A program made the position numbers and the translations under genes. From CAYNWT01 sp964450955 (GTDB taxonomy: Bacteria; Planctomycetota; Planctomycetia; Planctomycetales; Planctomycetaceae): DNA of 64,000 bases. The stretch lies in assembly GCA_964450955.1 (NCBI GenBank), contig CAYVFI010000034.1, forward strand, positions 8,936 to 72,935, written 5' to 3'. Of the stretch, positions 26,896 through 35,643 are shown in pieces; within the stretch, counting starts at the first letter, position 1, and each line of letters starts with the position of its first letter. The notes under the pieces were generated by a model. The model was not told where the DNA came from and searched no databases. It saw only the letters and a list, made by a program, of their open reading frames with translations.

Positions 26896-27531
26896 TCAGG
26901 ATTTCGATTGCGGAAGCACGATGACACGGCGTCCCTGAATGTTCAACCGTCCTTCAGCGAATAGCTGTATCGCTTCCGGGTAAGCCAGCTTCTCTTCTTC
27001 AAATACCAATGCGGCCAGCGCCTCCGGGGTCGCAGCGTCAGGAACATCAACCGTTCGCTGCAGAATGATTGGTCCATGGTCGTACACGTTGTCAGCAAAA
27101 TGAACCGTGCACCCGCTGACCTTCACACCGCGGTCGATAGCCGCTTCGTGAACTTTGTGCCCGTAGTATCCACGTCCGCAAAACGCCGGGATAAGCGACG
27201 GATGGATATTCATGACCCGTCCGGAGAATTCGTCCGGTATCTGAATCAGAGACAGGAACCCGGCCAGAACCACCAAATCCGCGCCCGCCTGATGAATCGT
27301 CTGAAACAACGCTTCGCTGAAATCTTCTACGCTCTGAAACTGACCTCGAGAGACGATAGACGTTGGCAGATTTCGCTGGCTGGCTTTTTCCACGCCGCCG
27401 CAATCGTTGCTGGCCAGAACCATGACCACTTCCGCATCCAGTGAACCAACGTCAATGCGGTCCTGCAGGTTCATGAGCGTTGTTCCCCCGCCGGAAATCA
27501 ACACCGCCAACTTCACGCGTTCAGCCATCAT
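26896..27531 (-). CDS. purN: Phosphoribosylglycinamide formyltransferase
   Basis: 211 residues. Transfers formyl from 10-formyl-tetrahydrofolate to GAR in purine synthesis. Motifs are KLAVLISGGGTTLMNLQD (phosphate loop), VLAGFLSLI, MNIHPSLIP with the catalytic Asn-x-His, and the TVHFADNVYDHGPIILQ block with the catalytic Asp. Two ATGs in tandem (27531, 27528) make the exact start uncertain by one codon. The SGGG loop and FCGRGYYG replace the more usual SGxGSN and FxGxxA, a variant seen in some phyla. It leads an operon with the DUF1080 gene. Confidence 0.93.
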   Translation of the reverse strand: MMAERVKLAVLISGGGTTLMNLQDRIDVGSLDAEVVMVLASNDCGGVEKASQRNLPTSIVSRGQFQSVEDFSEALFQTIHQAGADLVVLAGFLSLIQIPDEFSGRVMNIHPSLIPAFCGRGYYGHKVHEAAIDRGVKVSGCTVHFADNVYDHGPIILQRTVDVPDAATPEALAALVFEEEKLAYPEAIQLFAEGRLNIQGRRVIVLPQSKS

Positions 27532-27692
27532 CGTCCCTGTTTCACATGGTGTTCGCCCCTGACTTTCGGGCCTTGCCGCAGCGGTGGTTCCATGAACTCA
27601 CCAGACACGCGCACCAAAATCGTAGCAAACGCCGCGCGATTTCTCGTCTGACCTTCGGTTTCACAAGCCCGCCAGCAAGCGTCGACCAACCG

Positions 27693-28406
27693 TCAACAAG
27701 ACCGCCGCCGTCGCCGCAAAGCGAACGGGCCACCAAGCAGGATTAGAAACAGTGACGACGGTTCCGGAACCGCAGTGGTTGAGAACTGAACGCCCCAATC
27801 TTCAACCGGACCGCCTTCGGATCCCGTACCTTCCAGGAACACAATAGTGACGTCGCCGTCTGGAGTCAGGGGATTGTCTCCGGCGACGGCCGTGAAGGTG
27901 TCAGTATCTGTGGTGATGGTGCCCGTCAGTGACACAAAATCGATGCTTGTGAACCCATCGAAAGAAACATCATGTGTGGCTGAAGTATCGCTTAGAACAG
28001 AACCGGACAACCGGAATGCCTCGCCAGGATCGAATTCCTCGTTCGCCCCGATTCCGAAAGTTTCACGGGTCGATCCAAAATCGATCGTGGATTGGGATCC
28101 GAAGATGTCGTCCCCAACGCTGGCGTTGTCAAAAGTAATGCTGAAATCAAAGCTCTCCGCAAAAGTCCCATCTCCGTCGATGTCCACATTGCTCAACCGA
28201 TAGTTAACGGTGATCGCGCTCAGACCTGAAGCGGTAGGCGTTGTTCCCAAAATTGACAGCGAACCGCCCAGTCCATCCCCGCCCGGCAAGCCTTCCAGGT
28301 CTCCGGTGTCCGAATCGGCGTTCAATTCTGAGACAGTGATGAGTCCCGCGAGTGAAGTTTGAGTAAAAAAAAGCGTGCAGATTGTTGCAAAACACGCAAA
28401 ACGCAT
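27693..28406 (-). CDS. PEP-CTERM sorting-domain protein
   Basis: 237 residues. Signal peptide (FACFATICTLFFTQTSLAG). The body is Asp/Gly/Ser/Thr-rich beta structure without a named domain. The C-terminus has the PEP-CTERM signal: VPEPSSLFLILLGG (Pro-Glu-Pro, then a hydrophobic helix) and an Arg cluster at the very end. Such proteins are processed by exosortase and are often linked to exopolysaccharide production. The exosortase gene itself is not in the window. Divergent from aceE. Confidence 0.85.
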   Translation of the reverse strand: MRFACFATICTLFFTQTSLAGLITVSELNADSDTGDLEGLPGGDGLGGSLSILGTTPTASGLSAITVNYRLSNVDIDGDGTFAESFDFSITFDNASVGDDIFGSQSTIDFGSTRETFGIGANEEFDPGEAFRLSGSVLSDTSATHDVSFDGFTSIDFVSLTGTITTDTDTFTAVAGDNPLTPDGDVTIVFLEGTGSEGGPVEDWGVQFSTTAVPEPSSLFLILLGGPFALRRRRRSC

Positions 28407-28508
28407 GGTCCAACCCCGACAAAAGCCAAGTCTCTGAATTAAAGAACCGAGATTACCAAGGCAGCCGTGGCGACTCTATAGGTTCGATCCGGAATTTAGC
28501 AGCACCTA

Positions 28509-28522
28509 CACATGCGCATGTG
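28509..28522. promoter_or_regulatory. Perfect 14-bp palindrome, operator-like
   Basis: CACATGCGCATGTG is self-complementary. It lies 16 bases upstream of a TATAAT (28538-28543) that has no good -35. It could be a repressor or activator site for either divergent gene. Confidence 0.35.
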
Positions 28523-28585
28523 CACCTCTTTTTTCTCTATAATCTGGTAAAGCCGTACGTTGACCTCCCAATCGCTATGTCAGTT

Positions 28586-28615
28586 TTGCCAACCGCGCTG
28601 CTTACCCACTATAAT
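28586..28615 (+). promoter_or_regulatory. Sigma-70 type promoter of the PDH operon
   Basis: TTGCCA (28586-28591), 18-base spacer, TATAAT (28610-28615). Predicted transcription start about 28622, giving a leader of about 125 bases before aceE ATG 28747. This is the clearest consensus promoter seen in the window. Confidence 0.6.
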
Positions 28616-28622
28616 GCCGACC

Positions 28623-28653
28623 GTGATCCCGGCGGGCCGACCGGCTGGATCAC
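28623..28653 (+). promoter_or_regulatory. Inverted repeat at the aceE transcription start
   Basis: GTGATCC 28623-28629 and GGATCAC 28647-28653 with a 17-base GC-rich spacer that can itself fold (GCC 28636-28638 with GGC 28643-28645). Its place just after the -10 suits a repressor operator or a leader hairpin. Confidence 0.35.
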
Positions 28654-28746
28654 CCTAGTCTGACTTGAGTCTCCTTCGGCTCCGGGCCGCATTTGCGGCG
28701 ACGCGTTCTCTTCAGAGCCGGTTTCCTAAGACAATATTGAGCACCC

Positions 28747-31437
28747 ATGGTCCATCAGTCCGTCCTTGAAACGGTTTCAGGTATCGATGCCGGAGAACTC
28801 GACGAGTGGTACGAGTCCCTCGATGATGTCCTGCATCGCTACGGCCCTCAAAAACTCAAAGAGCTGCTAATCCACCTGCAGGAACGCGCATACCAGCGCG
28901 GGGTGAAGATCCCATTCACGGCCAACACTCCGTACATCAACACGATCCACCACGAAGACCAGCCGCCGTATCCCGGTAATCTGGAAATCGAACGCCGCAT
29001 CAAGAGCATTGTCCGCTGGAACGCGATGGCAATGGTTCACCGTGCTAATAAGGCGGTTGCCGGAACCGGGGGGCACATCTCCACCTTCGCTTCTTCGGCA
29101 ACCCTATACGAAGTCGCCCAGAACCATTTCTTCCACGCAAAGACAGACGATCATCCTGGCGACCTGGTCTACTTCCAGGGGCACGCATCTCCCGGCATGT
29201 ACGCCCGCGCGTTTCTGGAAGGTCGGATTACGGAAGAACATCTTTACAACTTCCGCCGTGAACTATCCGATGGTGTCGGCGGTCTTTCGTCATACCCACA
29301 CCCCTGGCTGATGCCAGACTTCTGGCAGTTCCCGACTGTTTCCATGGGGCTGGGTCCACTCTGCGCGATCTACCACGCTCGGTTCCTGCGATACATGGAA
29401 CATCGCGGAATGGTTGATACCAGCAAGCAAAAGGTTTGGTGTTTCATCGGCGACGGTGAAACGGACGAACCGGAAACACTTGGGGCCATCAACCTTGCGG
29501 TTCGCGAGAAGCTGGACAACCTGATTTTCGTTGTGAACTGCAATCTGCAGCGTCTGGATGGTCCGGTCCGTGGTAACGGCAAGATTATTCAGGAACTCGA
29601 AACCGTGTTCCGTGGTTCTGGCTGGAATGTGCTGAAGGTTGTCTGGGGCAACGACTGGGATCCGCTTCTCGATCAGGACGAGAACGGCAAACTGGTCAAA
29701 CGCATGGGCGAAACCGTCGATGGGCAGTACCAGAAGTACAGCGTCGAGCCGGGTTCCTACATCCGCGACCACTTCTTCGGTGTTGATCCTGAGTTGACCG
29801 ATATGGTCGATGCGATGGACGACCAGACTCTGCGTAAGATGAAGCGTGGCGGCCACGATCCACAGAAGGTTTACGCGGCCTATAAAAACGCGGTCGACAA
29901 CGTTGGTTCTCCAACCGTGATCCTTGCCAAGACAATCAAGGGCTACGGATTGGGCGAAGCTGGCGAGGGACGCAACAAGACTCACAATGAAAAGAAGCTC
30001 GGTGACGAGCAGTTGCACGAGTTCCGTTCGCGGTTCGGAATCCCGATTAGCGACGACGATCTGTACAAGACGCCGTTCTATAAACCGGCCGATGACAGCC
30101 CGGAAATGAAGTACCTTCGCGAACGTCGCGAAGCACTCGGCGGCCACATCCCGGCTCGAAAGCCATCTGAAGAACGTCTTGACGTTCCAGGTATGGACGA
30201 GCGTGCCTTCAAATCGCTGACTGATGGTTCGAAGGGTAAGGAAGTTTCAACGACCGGCGCGATTGGATCGTTGATCCAGACCCTGTGCCGCAACAAGGCT
30301 ATCGGCGACCGCGTCGTCCCAATTATCCCCGACGAAGCGCGAACGTTTGGGATGGAAAGCCTCTTCAAGGCCGTTGGGATTTACGCGAGTACAGGCCAGC
30401 TGTACGAACCCGTCGATAGTGACGACATCCTCTACTACAAAGAAGCCAAAGACGGTCAGCTTCTCGAAGAGGGCATCAATGAAGCGGGAGCGATGGGATC
30501 GTTTATTGCCGCGGGTTCCTCCTACGCGAACCTCGGCAAGAACATGATTCCGTTTTACATCTACTACTCGATGTTCGGGTTCCAACGTGTCGGCGACTTG
30601 ATTTGGTGTGCTGCTGATACACGGTGCAAAGGCTTCCTGGTCGGTGGAACATCCGGGCGAACCACGCTTAACGGCGAAGGCCTGCAGCACCAGGATGGGC
30701 ATAGCCATCTGGTCGCAACCAGCGTGCCATCGCTGTACGCATACGATCCTGCCTACGGATACGAAGTTGCGATCATCGTTCAGGAAGGCCTGCGTCGAAT
30801 GTACGCCGAAGGCGAAGAAGTCTTCTACTACCTGAGCGTTTACAACGAAAACTACGTGCAGCCAGAACAACCATCGGAGGATGCGTCCGAAGGGATTCTG
30901 CAGGGCATGTATAAGCTGAATTCAACTGAGGGTGACAACAAACAACGTCCCCAGTTGTTTGGTAGCGGAACCATCCTGCGTGAAGCTTTGCGAGCTCAGG
31001 AGATTCTGTCTGAGAAGTTCGGCATTGGTTCGGATGTATGGAGCGTAACCAGCTACAGCGAATTACGTCGTTCGGCTCAGGCTGCAGAGCGTTGGAACCG
31101 GTTGAACCCGGACGAAACGCCAAAGCGTTCGTACCTCGAAGAGATCCTCGAAGGTGTCGAAGGGCCATTCGTCTCGACAAGCGACAACGTTCGGTTGGTT
31201 GCTGATCAAATTCGGCAGTGGATCCCGGGTGACTATTACGTGCTGGGGACAGACGGATTTGGACGCAGCGAGACACGTCCCGATCTTCGACGCCACTTCG
31301 AAATCGATGCTGAGTGTACCGCTATTACGGCCCTAAGTGGCTTGGCAAAAGTCGGTGCGTTCGACAGCAAAAAGCTGCCGGAAGTCATCGCATCTCTGGG
31401 TGTCGATCCAGCGAAAATCGACGCAGTTATCGCTTAG
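28747..31437 (+). CDS. aceE: Pyruvate dehydrogenase E1 component, homodimeric type
   Basis: 896 residues, the length of the gamma/delta-proteobacterial homodimeric E1 rather than the two-subunit E1. It oxidatively decarboxylates pyruvate with thiamine diphosphate and passes acetyl to E2. The cofactor motif is CFIGDGETDEPETLGAINLA (about 231) followed by FVVNCNLQRLDGPVRGNGKI. Also present are GGHISTFASSATLYEVA near the start and GTSGRTTLNGEGLQHQDGHS. First gene of aceE-aceF-lpd, 131 bases before aceF. A consensus promoter lies at 28586-28615. Confidence 0.97.
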   Translation: MVHQSVLETVSGIDAGELDEWYESLDDVLHRYGPQKLKELLIHLQERAYQRGVKIPFTANTPYINTIHHEDQPPYPGNLEIERRIKSIVRWNAMAMVHRANKAVAGTGGHISTFASSATLYEVAQNHFFHAKTDDHPGDLVYFQGHASPGMYARAFLEGRITEEHLYNFRRELSDGVGGLSSYPHPWLMPDFWQFPTVSMGLGPLCAIYHARFLRYMEHRGMVDTSKQKVWCFIGDGETDEPETLGAINLAVREKLDNLIFVVNCNLQRLDGPVRGNGKIIQELETVFRGSGWNVLKVVWGNDWDPLLDQDENGKLVKRMGETVDGQYQKYSVEPGSYIRDHFFGVDPELTDMVDAMDDQTLRKMKRGGHDPQKVYAAYKNAVDNVGSPTVILAKTIKGYGLGEAGEGRNKTHNEKKLGDEQLHEFRSRFGIPISDDDLYKTPFYKPADDSPEMKYLRERREALGGHIPARKPSEERLDVPGMDERAFKSLTDGSKGKEVSTTGAIGSLIQTLCRNKAIGDRVVPIIPDEARTFGMESLFKAVGIYASTGQLYEPVDSDDILYYKEAKDGQLLEEGINEAGAMGSFIAAGSSYANLGKNMIPFYIYYSMFGFQRVGDLIWCAADTRCKGFLVGGTSGRTTLNGEGLQHQDGHSHLVATSVPSLYAYDPAYGYEVAIIVQEGLRRMYAEGEEVFYYLSVYNENYVQPEQPSEDASEGILQGMYKLNSTEGDNKQRPQLFGSGTILREALRAQEILSEKFGIGSDVWSVTSYSELRRSAQAAERWNRLNPDETPKRSYLEEILEGVEGPFVSTSDNVRLVADQIRQWIPGDYYVLGTDGFGRSETRPDLRRHFEIDAECTAITALSGLAKVGAFDSKKLPEVIASLGVDPAKIDAVIA

Positions 31438-31568
31438 TAAATGCGGTACGGCCGTGGCGGCACAGTGCCGCCACGAAGTAGGGGAGGCGAGAAGCTTCCG
31501 GCTGGACATACCCGGGGCGTCCAATTGTGAGTCCACTTTGTGGGTTCCGACCGAAACAGGACTTTGAG

Positions 31569-33179
31569 ATGACAATAGAATTCAAGATGCCAACCGCAGG
31601 ACCGGACACCGAAACAGTCGATGTGGTCCAGGTCCTGGTAAGCGAAGGCGATACAGTCGAAGCTGGCGACCCGGTTATCGAAGTGCAAATCGAGAAAGCT
31701 GTCGCGGAGATCGAATGCACGCACTCGGGTTCGGTGGAAAAAGTCCACGTAGCTGAAGGCGACACCATCAAAGTCGGTGCCGTTCTCCTGAGCCTCTCCG
31801 GCGACGGCGGCAACGGTCAGGCTGCAGCGTCCAAACCCGCTGCCAGCGCGCCGAAGCCAGCAGCCACTCCAGCACCTGCCGACCCCGCTCCCGCCACCAA
31901 GGCTGAACCGTCGGCCGCACCGGCCGGTGGCAGCAAAGATTTCCTCCTGCCGAGCCCCGGGGACGAACCGGCTGAGGTTGTTGAGGTCCTGGTCAAAGAA
32001 GGTGACATGATCGAAGAAGACGATCTTGTCTGCCTGGTCCAAACTGAAAAAGCCGTTGCCGAACTTGAGAGCCCATACACCGGCAGGATTACGAAGGTGA
32101 ACGTCAAGGAATCGGACCTCGTTGAAGAAGGTCACGTCCTGATTACCGTTGAACTGACTGCACCTTCAAAGTCAGCACCCGCCCCGGCTGCCAAGCCATC
32201 AGCGCCCGCTCCGCCTGCCGCTAAATCGGCTCCAACAAAGGCGGCTCCGACTGCTGCACCTGCCGTTAGATCGGCTCCTTCAGCACCCGACAATCGCCCG
32301 CCGGCTCCCGCTGGTCCAGCCACACGTCGGCTGGCTCGCAAGCTGGGGGTCGATCTTCACGCCATCAATGGCACCGGACCAGGCGGACGCATCACTCAGG
32401 AAGACCTGGAAGCTCACGTCAAACGTCGACTCGAAAGTGGCGGCGGGGGCGGTGCTGCGGCCCCACCGTTGCCTGACTTCACCAAATGGGGCGAAGTCGA
32501 ACGTCAGCCAATGAACGCCATCGCCAAGGCGTCTGCGAAGAACCTGTCCATCGCGTGGACCAACATTCCGCACGTCACCCAGCAAGACAACGCTGATATC
32601 ACTGAACTGGAAGCGGCTCGCAAACGCTATGTCAAAGCGAACCCGAACCGACCAAAGATCACGATGACCGCCATCATGATCAAAGCTGTCGTCAGCGCGC
32701 TTAAGGCGTTCCCTAACTTCAACGCCAGCGTTGATCCGGAAACCAATGAGTTCGTGCTGAAGCACTTCTACAACATCGGTGTAGCCGTCGACACGCCACA
32801 CGGATTGGTCGTACCGGTTATCCACAACTGCGACCAGAAAAATGTTCTTGAGATCGCGGCCGAACTAACTGAACTCGCTGGCAAAGCTCGTGACCGCCGC
32901 CTGACAATGGACGCGATGACCGGAGCCACGTTTACCATCACCAATCTTGGTGGGATCGGCGGAACCGCGTTCACACCAATCGTGAACTACCCGGAAGTCG
33001 CGATTCTGGGCATGTCTCGCGGCCGCAAGGAGCTTCAACTCGACGACGACGAAGTGGTCGAACGCATGATGCTGCCGCTGTCACTTTCGTACGATCACCG
33101 AATCGTTAACGGAGCCGACGCAGCACGGTTCATCGTGAAGCTGTCCAGCAGCCTGTCCAACTTCTTTGAACTCTTCTAG
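31569..33179 (+). CDS. aceF: Dihydrolipoamide acetyltransferase (PDH E2) with two lipoyl domains
   Basis: 536 residues from ATG 31569; an upstream GTG at 31527 is in frame but unlikely. Two lipoyl domains (about 3-78 and 120-195) each carry the lipoyl-Lys in QIEKAVAEIE and QTEKAVAELE. They are separated and followed by Ala/Pro-rich flexible linkers. The E1/E3-binding domain (about 250-285) reads ATRRLARKLGVDLHAINGTG. The catalytic domain ends with SYDHRIVNGADAARF near residue 508; the usual HxxxDG is HxxxNG. Asn at this place is also known in the Azotobacter vinelandii enzyme, so activity is plausible. Forms the core of the complex. Confidence 0.95.
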   Translation: MTIEFKMPTAGPDTETVDVVQVLVSEGDTVEAGDPVIEVQIEKAVAEIECTHSGSVEKVHVAEGDTIKVGAVLLSLSGDGGNGQAAASKPAASAPKPAATPAPADPAPATKAEPSAAPAGGSKDFLLPSPGDEPAEVVEVLVKEGDMIEEDDLVCLVQTEKAVAELESPYTGRITKVNVKESDLVEEGHVLITVELTAPSKSAPAPAAKPSAPAPPAAKSAPTKAAPTAAPAVRSAPSAPDNRPPAPAGPATRRLARKLGVDLHAINGTGPGGRITQEDLEAHVKRRLESGGGGGAAAPPLPDFTKWGEVERQPMNAIAKASAKNLSIAWTNIPHVTQQDNADITELEAARKRYVKANPNRPKITMTAIMIKAVVSALKAFPNFNASVDPETNEFVLKHFYNIGVAVDTPHGLVVPVIHNCDQKNVLEIAAELTELAGKARDRRLTMDAMTGATFTITNLGGIGGTAFTPIVNYPEVAILGMSRGRKELQLDDDEVVERMMLPLSLSYDHRIVNGADAARFIVKLSSSLSNFFELF

Positions 33180-33249
33180 GTAACGCGAGCAGCAGCCACT
33201 CTGGTCTCCATTGCATTCGCATCGCTCTCGTAACACAACGGCTTAAAAT

Positions 33250-34668
33250 ATGTCTGAACCATTCGATCTTGTCGTCCTTGGTGGCGGTCCCGGCGGATAT
33301 CCTGCGGCGCTTGAAGCGGCTCACAAGGGTTTAAAAGTCGCTCTCATCGACGAAGGCATCAAGCCCGGCGGCGTTTGTCTGCACCGCGGCTGTATTCCGT
33401 CAAAGGCCTTGCTGCACGTCGCTAAGCTCATCAACGAAACCGTTGACGCCGAAGACTGGGGCGTGACATTCGCCGAACCGGATATCGACATCGACAAGGT
33501 TCGCGGCTTCAAAGCTGGCGTGGTTGAAAAGCTCACGGGGGGCATTGAGGCGCTGTGCAAAGGTCGCGGCGTCGAAGTTATGAAGGCTCGCGGGACGTTG
33601 AAGAGTTCCAGCGTCCTGGAACTCAAAGACGCTGACGGAAACACCAGTGAGATTTCTTTCAAGAAGTGCATCGTGGCCGTTGGTTCGCTTCCTGCCATGC
33701 CGCCAATCTTCAACATCGGTGACGATCGAGTCATGGACTCCACCGGCGCGCTGCTGCTGGAAGATGTGCCGCCCAAACTGCTGGTCATTGGCGGCGGGTA
33801 CATTGGCCTCGAAATGGGAACCGTCTACGCCGCGCTTGGTTCAAGTGTGACGGTTGTTGAGATGGATTCTGGACTATTGATGGCGGCGGACCGCGACCTC
33901 GTGCGTCCGCTTGCAAACCGGTTGAAGGATCAGTTCGCTGCGATTCATCTCAATACCAAAGTCGAAAAGCTTGAAGCCACGGACGCCGGTATCGTGGCCA
34001 CGTTAACTGGCGAAGGTGTTGAGTCGCCTCAGACGTTTGATCGCGTCCTGGTTTCCGTCGGAAGGTTCCCAAATAGCCGAAACATCGGCATTGAGAACAC
34101 TCAGGCAGAACTCGATGAACGCGGTTTCATCAAGGTCAACAACAAACAGCAGTCAGCCGACCCCGCCATCCTGGCCGTGGGTGACATTGCGGGCGAACCA
34201 ATGTTGGCCCACAAGGCGACACGCGAAGCAAAAGTCGCGGTGGAAGCTTTGGTTGGAGAACCAGCTGAGTTCGACAATGTTGCCATTCCTGCGGTGGTCT
34301 TCACGGATCCGGAAATCGCCTGGTGTGGCATCACGGAAATGGAAGCCAAAGAACAGGGGCTGGACGTCGTCGTATCGAAGTTCCCCTGGGGAGCCTCAGG
34401 TCGAGCCCGCACGTTAGACCGAACCGATGGTCTTACTAAACTGATTTTCGATCCAAAGACTCAGCGGGTACTTGGTGTCGGAATCACCGGGCCGGGTGCC
34501 GGTGAGCTAATTGGTGAAGGTGTTATCGCTGTCGAAACCGCCGCGGTTGCTCGCGATCTGGCCGAGACAATTCACGCTCACCCAACGCTGTCCGAAACCA
34601 TTATGGAAGCCGCAGAAGCCGGTTTCGGAGCAGCCACTCACATGGCAGTCCCACGACGACGCCAGTAG
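33250..34668 (+). CDS. lpdA: Dihydrolipoyl dehydrogenase (E3)
   Basis: 472 residues. Flavoprotein that reoxidises the lipoyl groups of E2 with NAD. N-terminal FAD motif VVLGGGPGGYPAALEAA, redox disulfide GGVCLHRGCIPSKALLH at about 41-54, NAD-binding LLVIGGGYIGLEMGTVYAAL, and the C-terminal HAHPTLSETIMEAAEA with the catalytic His of the partner subunit. Third gene of the PDH operon, 70 bases after aceF. It may also serve the 2-oxoglutarate and glycine complexes, as one E3 often does. Followed by a terminator. Confidence 0.97.
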   Translation: MSEPFDLVVLGGGPGGYPAALEAAHKGLKVALIDEGIKPGGVCLHRGCIPSKALLHVAKLINETVDAEDWGVTFAEPDIDIDKVRGFKAGVVEKLTGGIEALCKGRGVEVMKARGTLKSSSVLELKDADGNTSEISFKKCIVAVGSLPAMPPIFNIGDDRVMDSTGALLLEDVPPKLLVIGGGYIGLEMGTVYAALGSSVTVVEMDSGLLMAADRDLVRPLANRLKDQFAAIHLNTKVEKLEATDAGIVATLTGEGVESPQTFDRVLVSVGRFPNSRNIGIENTQAELDERGFIKVNNKQQSADPAILAVGDIAGEPMLAHKATREAKVAVEALVGEPAEFDNVAIPAVVFTDPEIAWCGITEMEAKEQGLDVVVSKFPWGASGRARTLDRTDGLTKLIFDPKTQRVLGVGITGPGAGELIGEGVIAVETAAVARDLAETIHAHPTLSETIMEAAEAGFGAATHMAVPRRRQ

Positions 34669-34700
34669 TTTCCGGTGCACGTGAGTGCCAGGTGCACACA

Positions 34701-34731
34701 AAGCCTCAGCCAAAACAGCTGAGGCTTTTTC
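34701..34731 (+). terminator. Rho-independent terminator of the PDH operon
   Basis: AAGCCTCAGC 34701-34710 pairs exactly with GCTGAGGCTT 34718-34727 over a seven-base loop, then TTTTC. It starts 32 bases after the lpdA stop. Confidence 0.9.
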
Positions 34732-35128
34732 TACGCGCTGAGTTTTAGAGGAGTGAGTTGATCGGTGCTTATCGTCGCGCCCGGACAACAATCAAGTTTT
34801 TGAAGAGTCAAGGGGTCATCGAACCCACTGTCAATCCGCGGGGGCAACCGTAAAAAATTGCAAGTAATACCAACTGCAGCATCTCAAGTAGTGCCTGGAC
34901 GGCAGGAATCTCGTTCGACTTAGAATCGACGGCGTGTTGTCCAATGCAAAATTTCAACTCGTTCGCAGGTATGGTATTGAGCTTTCAGGGAGAAGGCCAC
35001 ATCGTCGCTGCCGCTATTGGCAAGGCAACGACGGACACGGCGGAGTCTGTCGGTTGTCTGTCGAGACGATCCAGTCGCGGCGAATAGGGTTGCCACGGAA
35101 AATGAGATTCGGATGACACTTAAAGGTG
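34732..35128. other. Intergenic stretch after the PDH operon
   Basis: About 400 bases. Short frames on both strands have no family resemblance. No repeat or hairpin of note was seen apart from the terminator just before it. Confidence 0.5.
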
Positions 35129-35632
35129 TCACTCGTGGGCAAATTCAAACTGCCGCGCGGCGCAATCGGCTCGAACGTAAAGTGGGTGCCGTGGCTGACC
35201 GCTTTTTGTGGTTCCAAGGCACACCAGCTTCGCCGGATTCAAAATCCGTCGCGCGGTGGCAACTTGATCGAACGGAACGAAAGCTCCCCAGGCCGCCACA
35301 ATCACGTTGGCTTTATTTGCCAAAGCCAACGATCGATTTCCGGGCCTGCCACCGGTTGGATTCTGAAGAACCAGCAGGTCTTTAGGTTTCGTCGCTCTAA
35401 CGGCGAACAGGTTGCGAACAACCAGCTTTGAATAGCCCCAGTCGCGAGCGAAACGTGTGCAACGGCGGATGGTTGGGTCGTCAACGGAAGCATCGGCCGT
35501 CGATGGATTCAGCATGACAAAGCACACTGTCCGATCGTTACCACCAGCCCACGAACGCGTCAGTGACCACCGATACCGACCGCATTTCGACAGCCGAGCA
35601 CTGCGCTTCACATTGCCAACCAACTGTGCCAC
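35129..35632 (-). CDS. DUF1643 family protein
   Basis: 167 residues, GTG start. The pattern RYRWSLTRSWAGGNDRTVCF, VMLNPSTADASVDDPTIRRC, FARDWGYSKLVVRNLFAVRA and IVAAWGAF fits DUF1643, a small cytoplasmic family of unknown function found on chromosomes and mobile elements. Its start codon is 11 bases from the end of the chain-length gene on the same strand (35644), so both may be in one unit with the chain-length gene first. Confidence 0.85.
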   Translation of the reverse strand: MAQLVGNVKRSARLSKCGRYRWSLTRSWAGGNDRTVCFVMLNPSTADASVDDPTIRRCTRFARDWGYSKLVVRNLFAVRATKPKDLLVLQNPTGGRPGNRSLALANKANVIVAAWGAFVPFDQVATARRILNPAKLVCLGTTKSGQPRHPLYVRADCAARQFEFAHE

Positions 35633-35643
35633 GCTTCAGTTTT

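Larger units (their letters stand above)
28407..28746. other. Divergent control region between the PEP-CTERM gene and aceE
   Basis: 340 bases without a gene. It holds a 14-bp palindrome, a consensus-like promoter and an inverted repeat at the likely transcription start, each listed separately. A small hairpin in the aceE leader, GCCGC 28686-28690 with GCGGC 28695-28699, is also seen. Confidence 0.6.

Noticed and set aside
29290..30147. 285-codon ORF antisense to aceE
   Set aside because: A shadow of the well-conserved aceE frame; no independent support.
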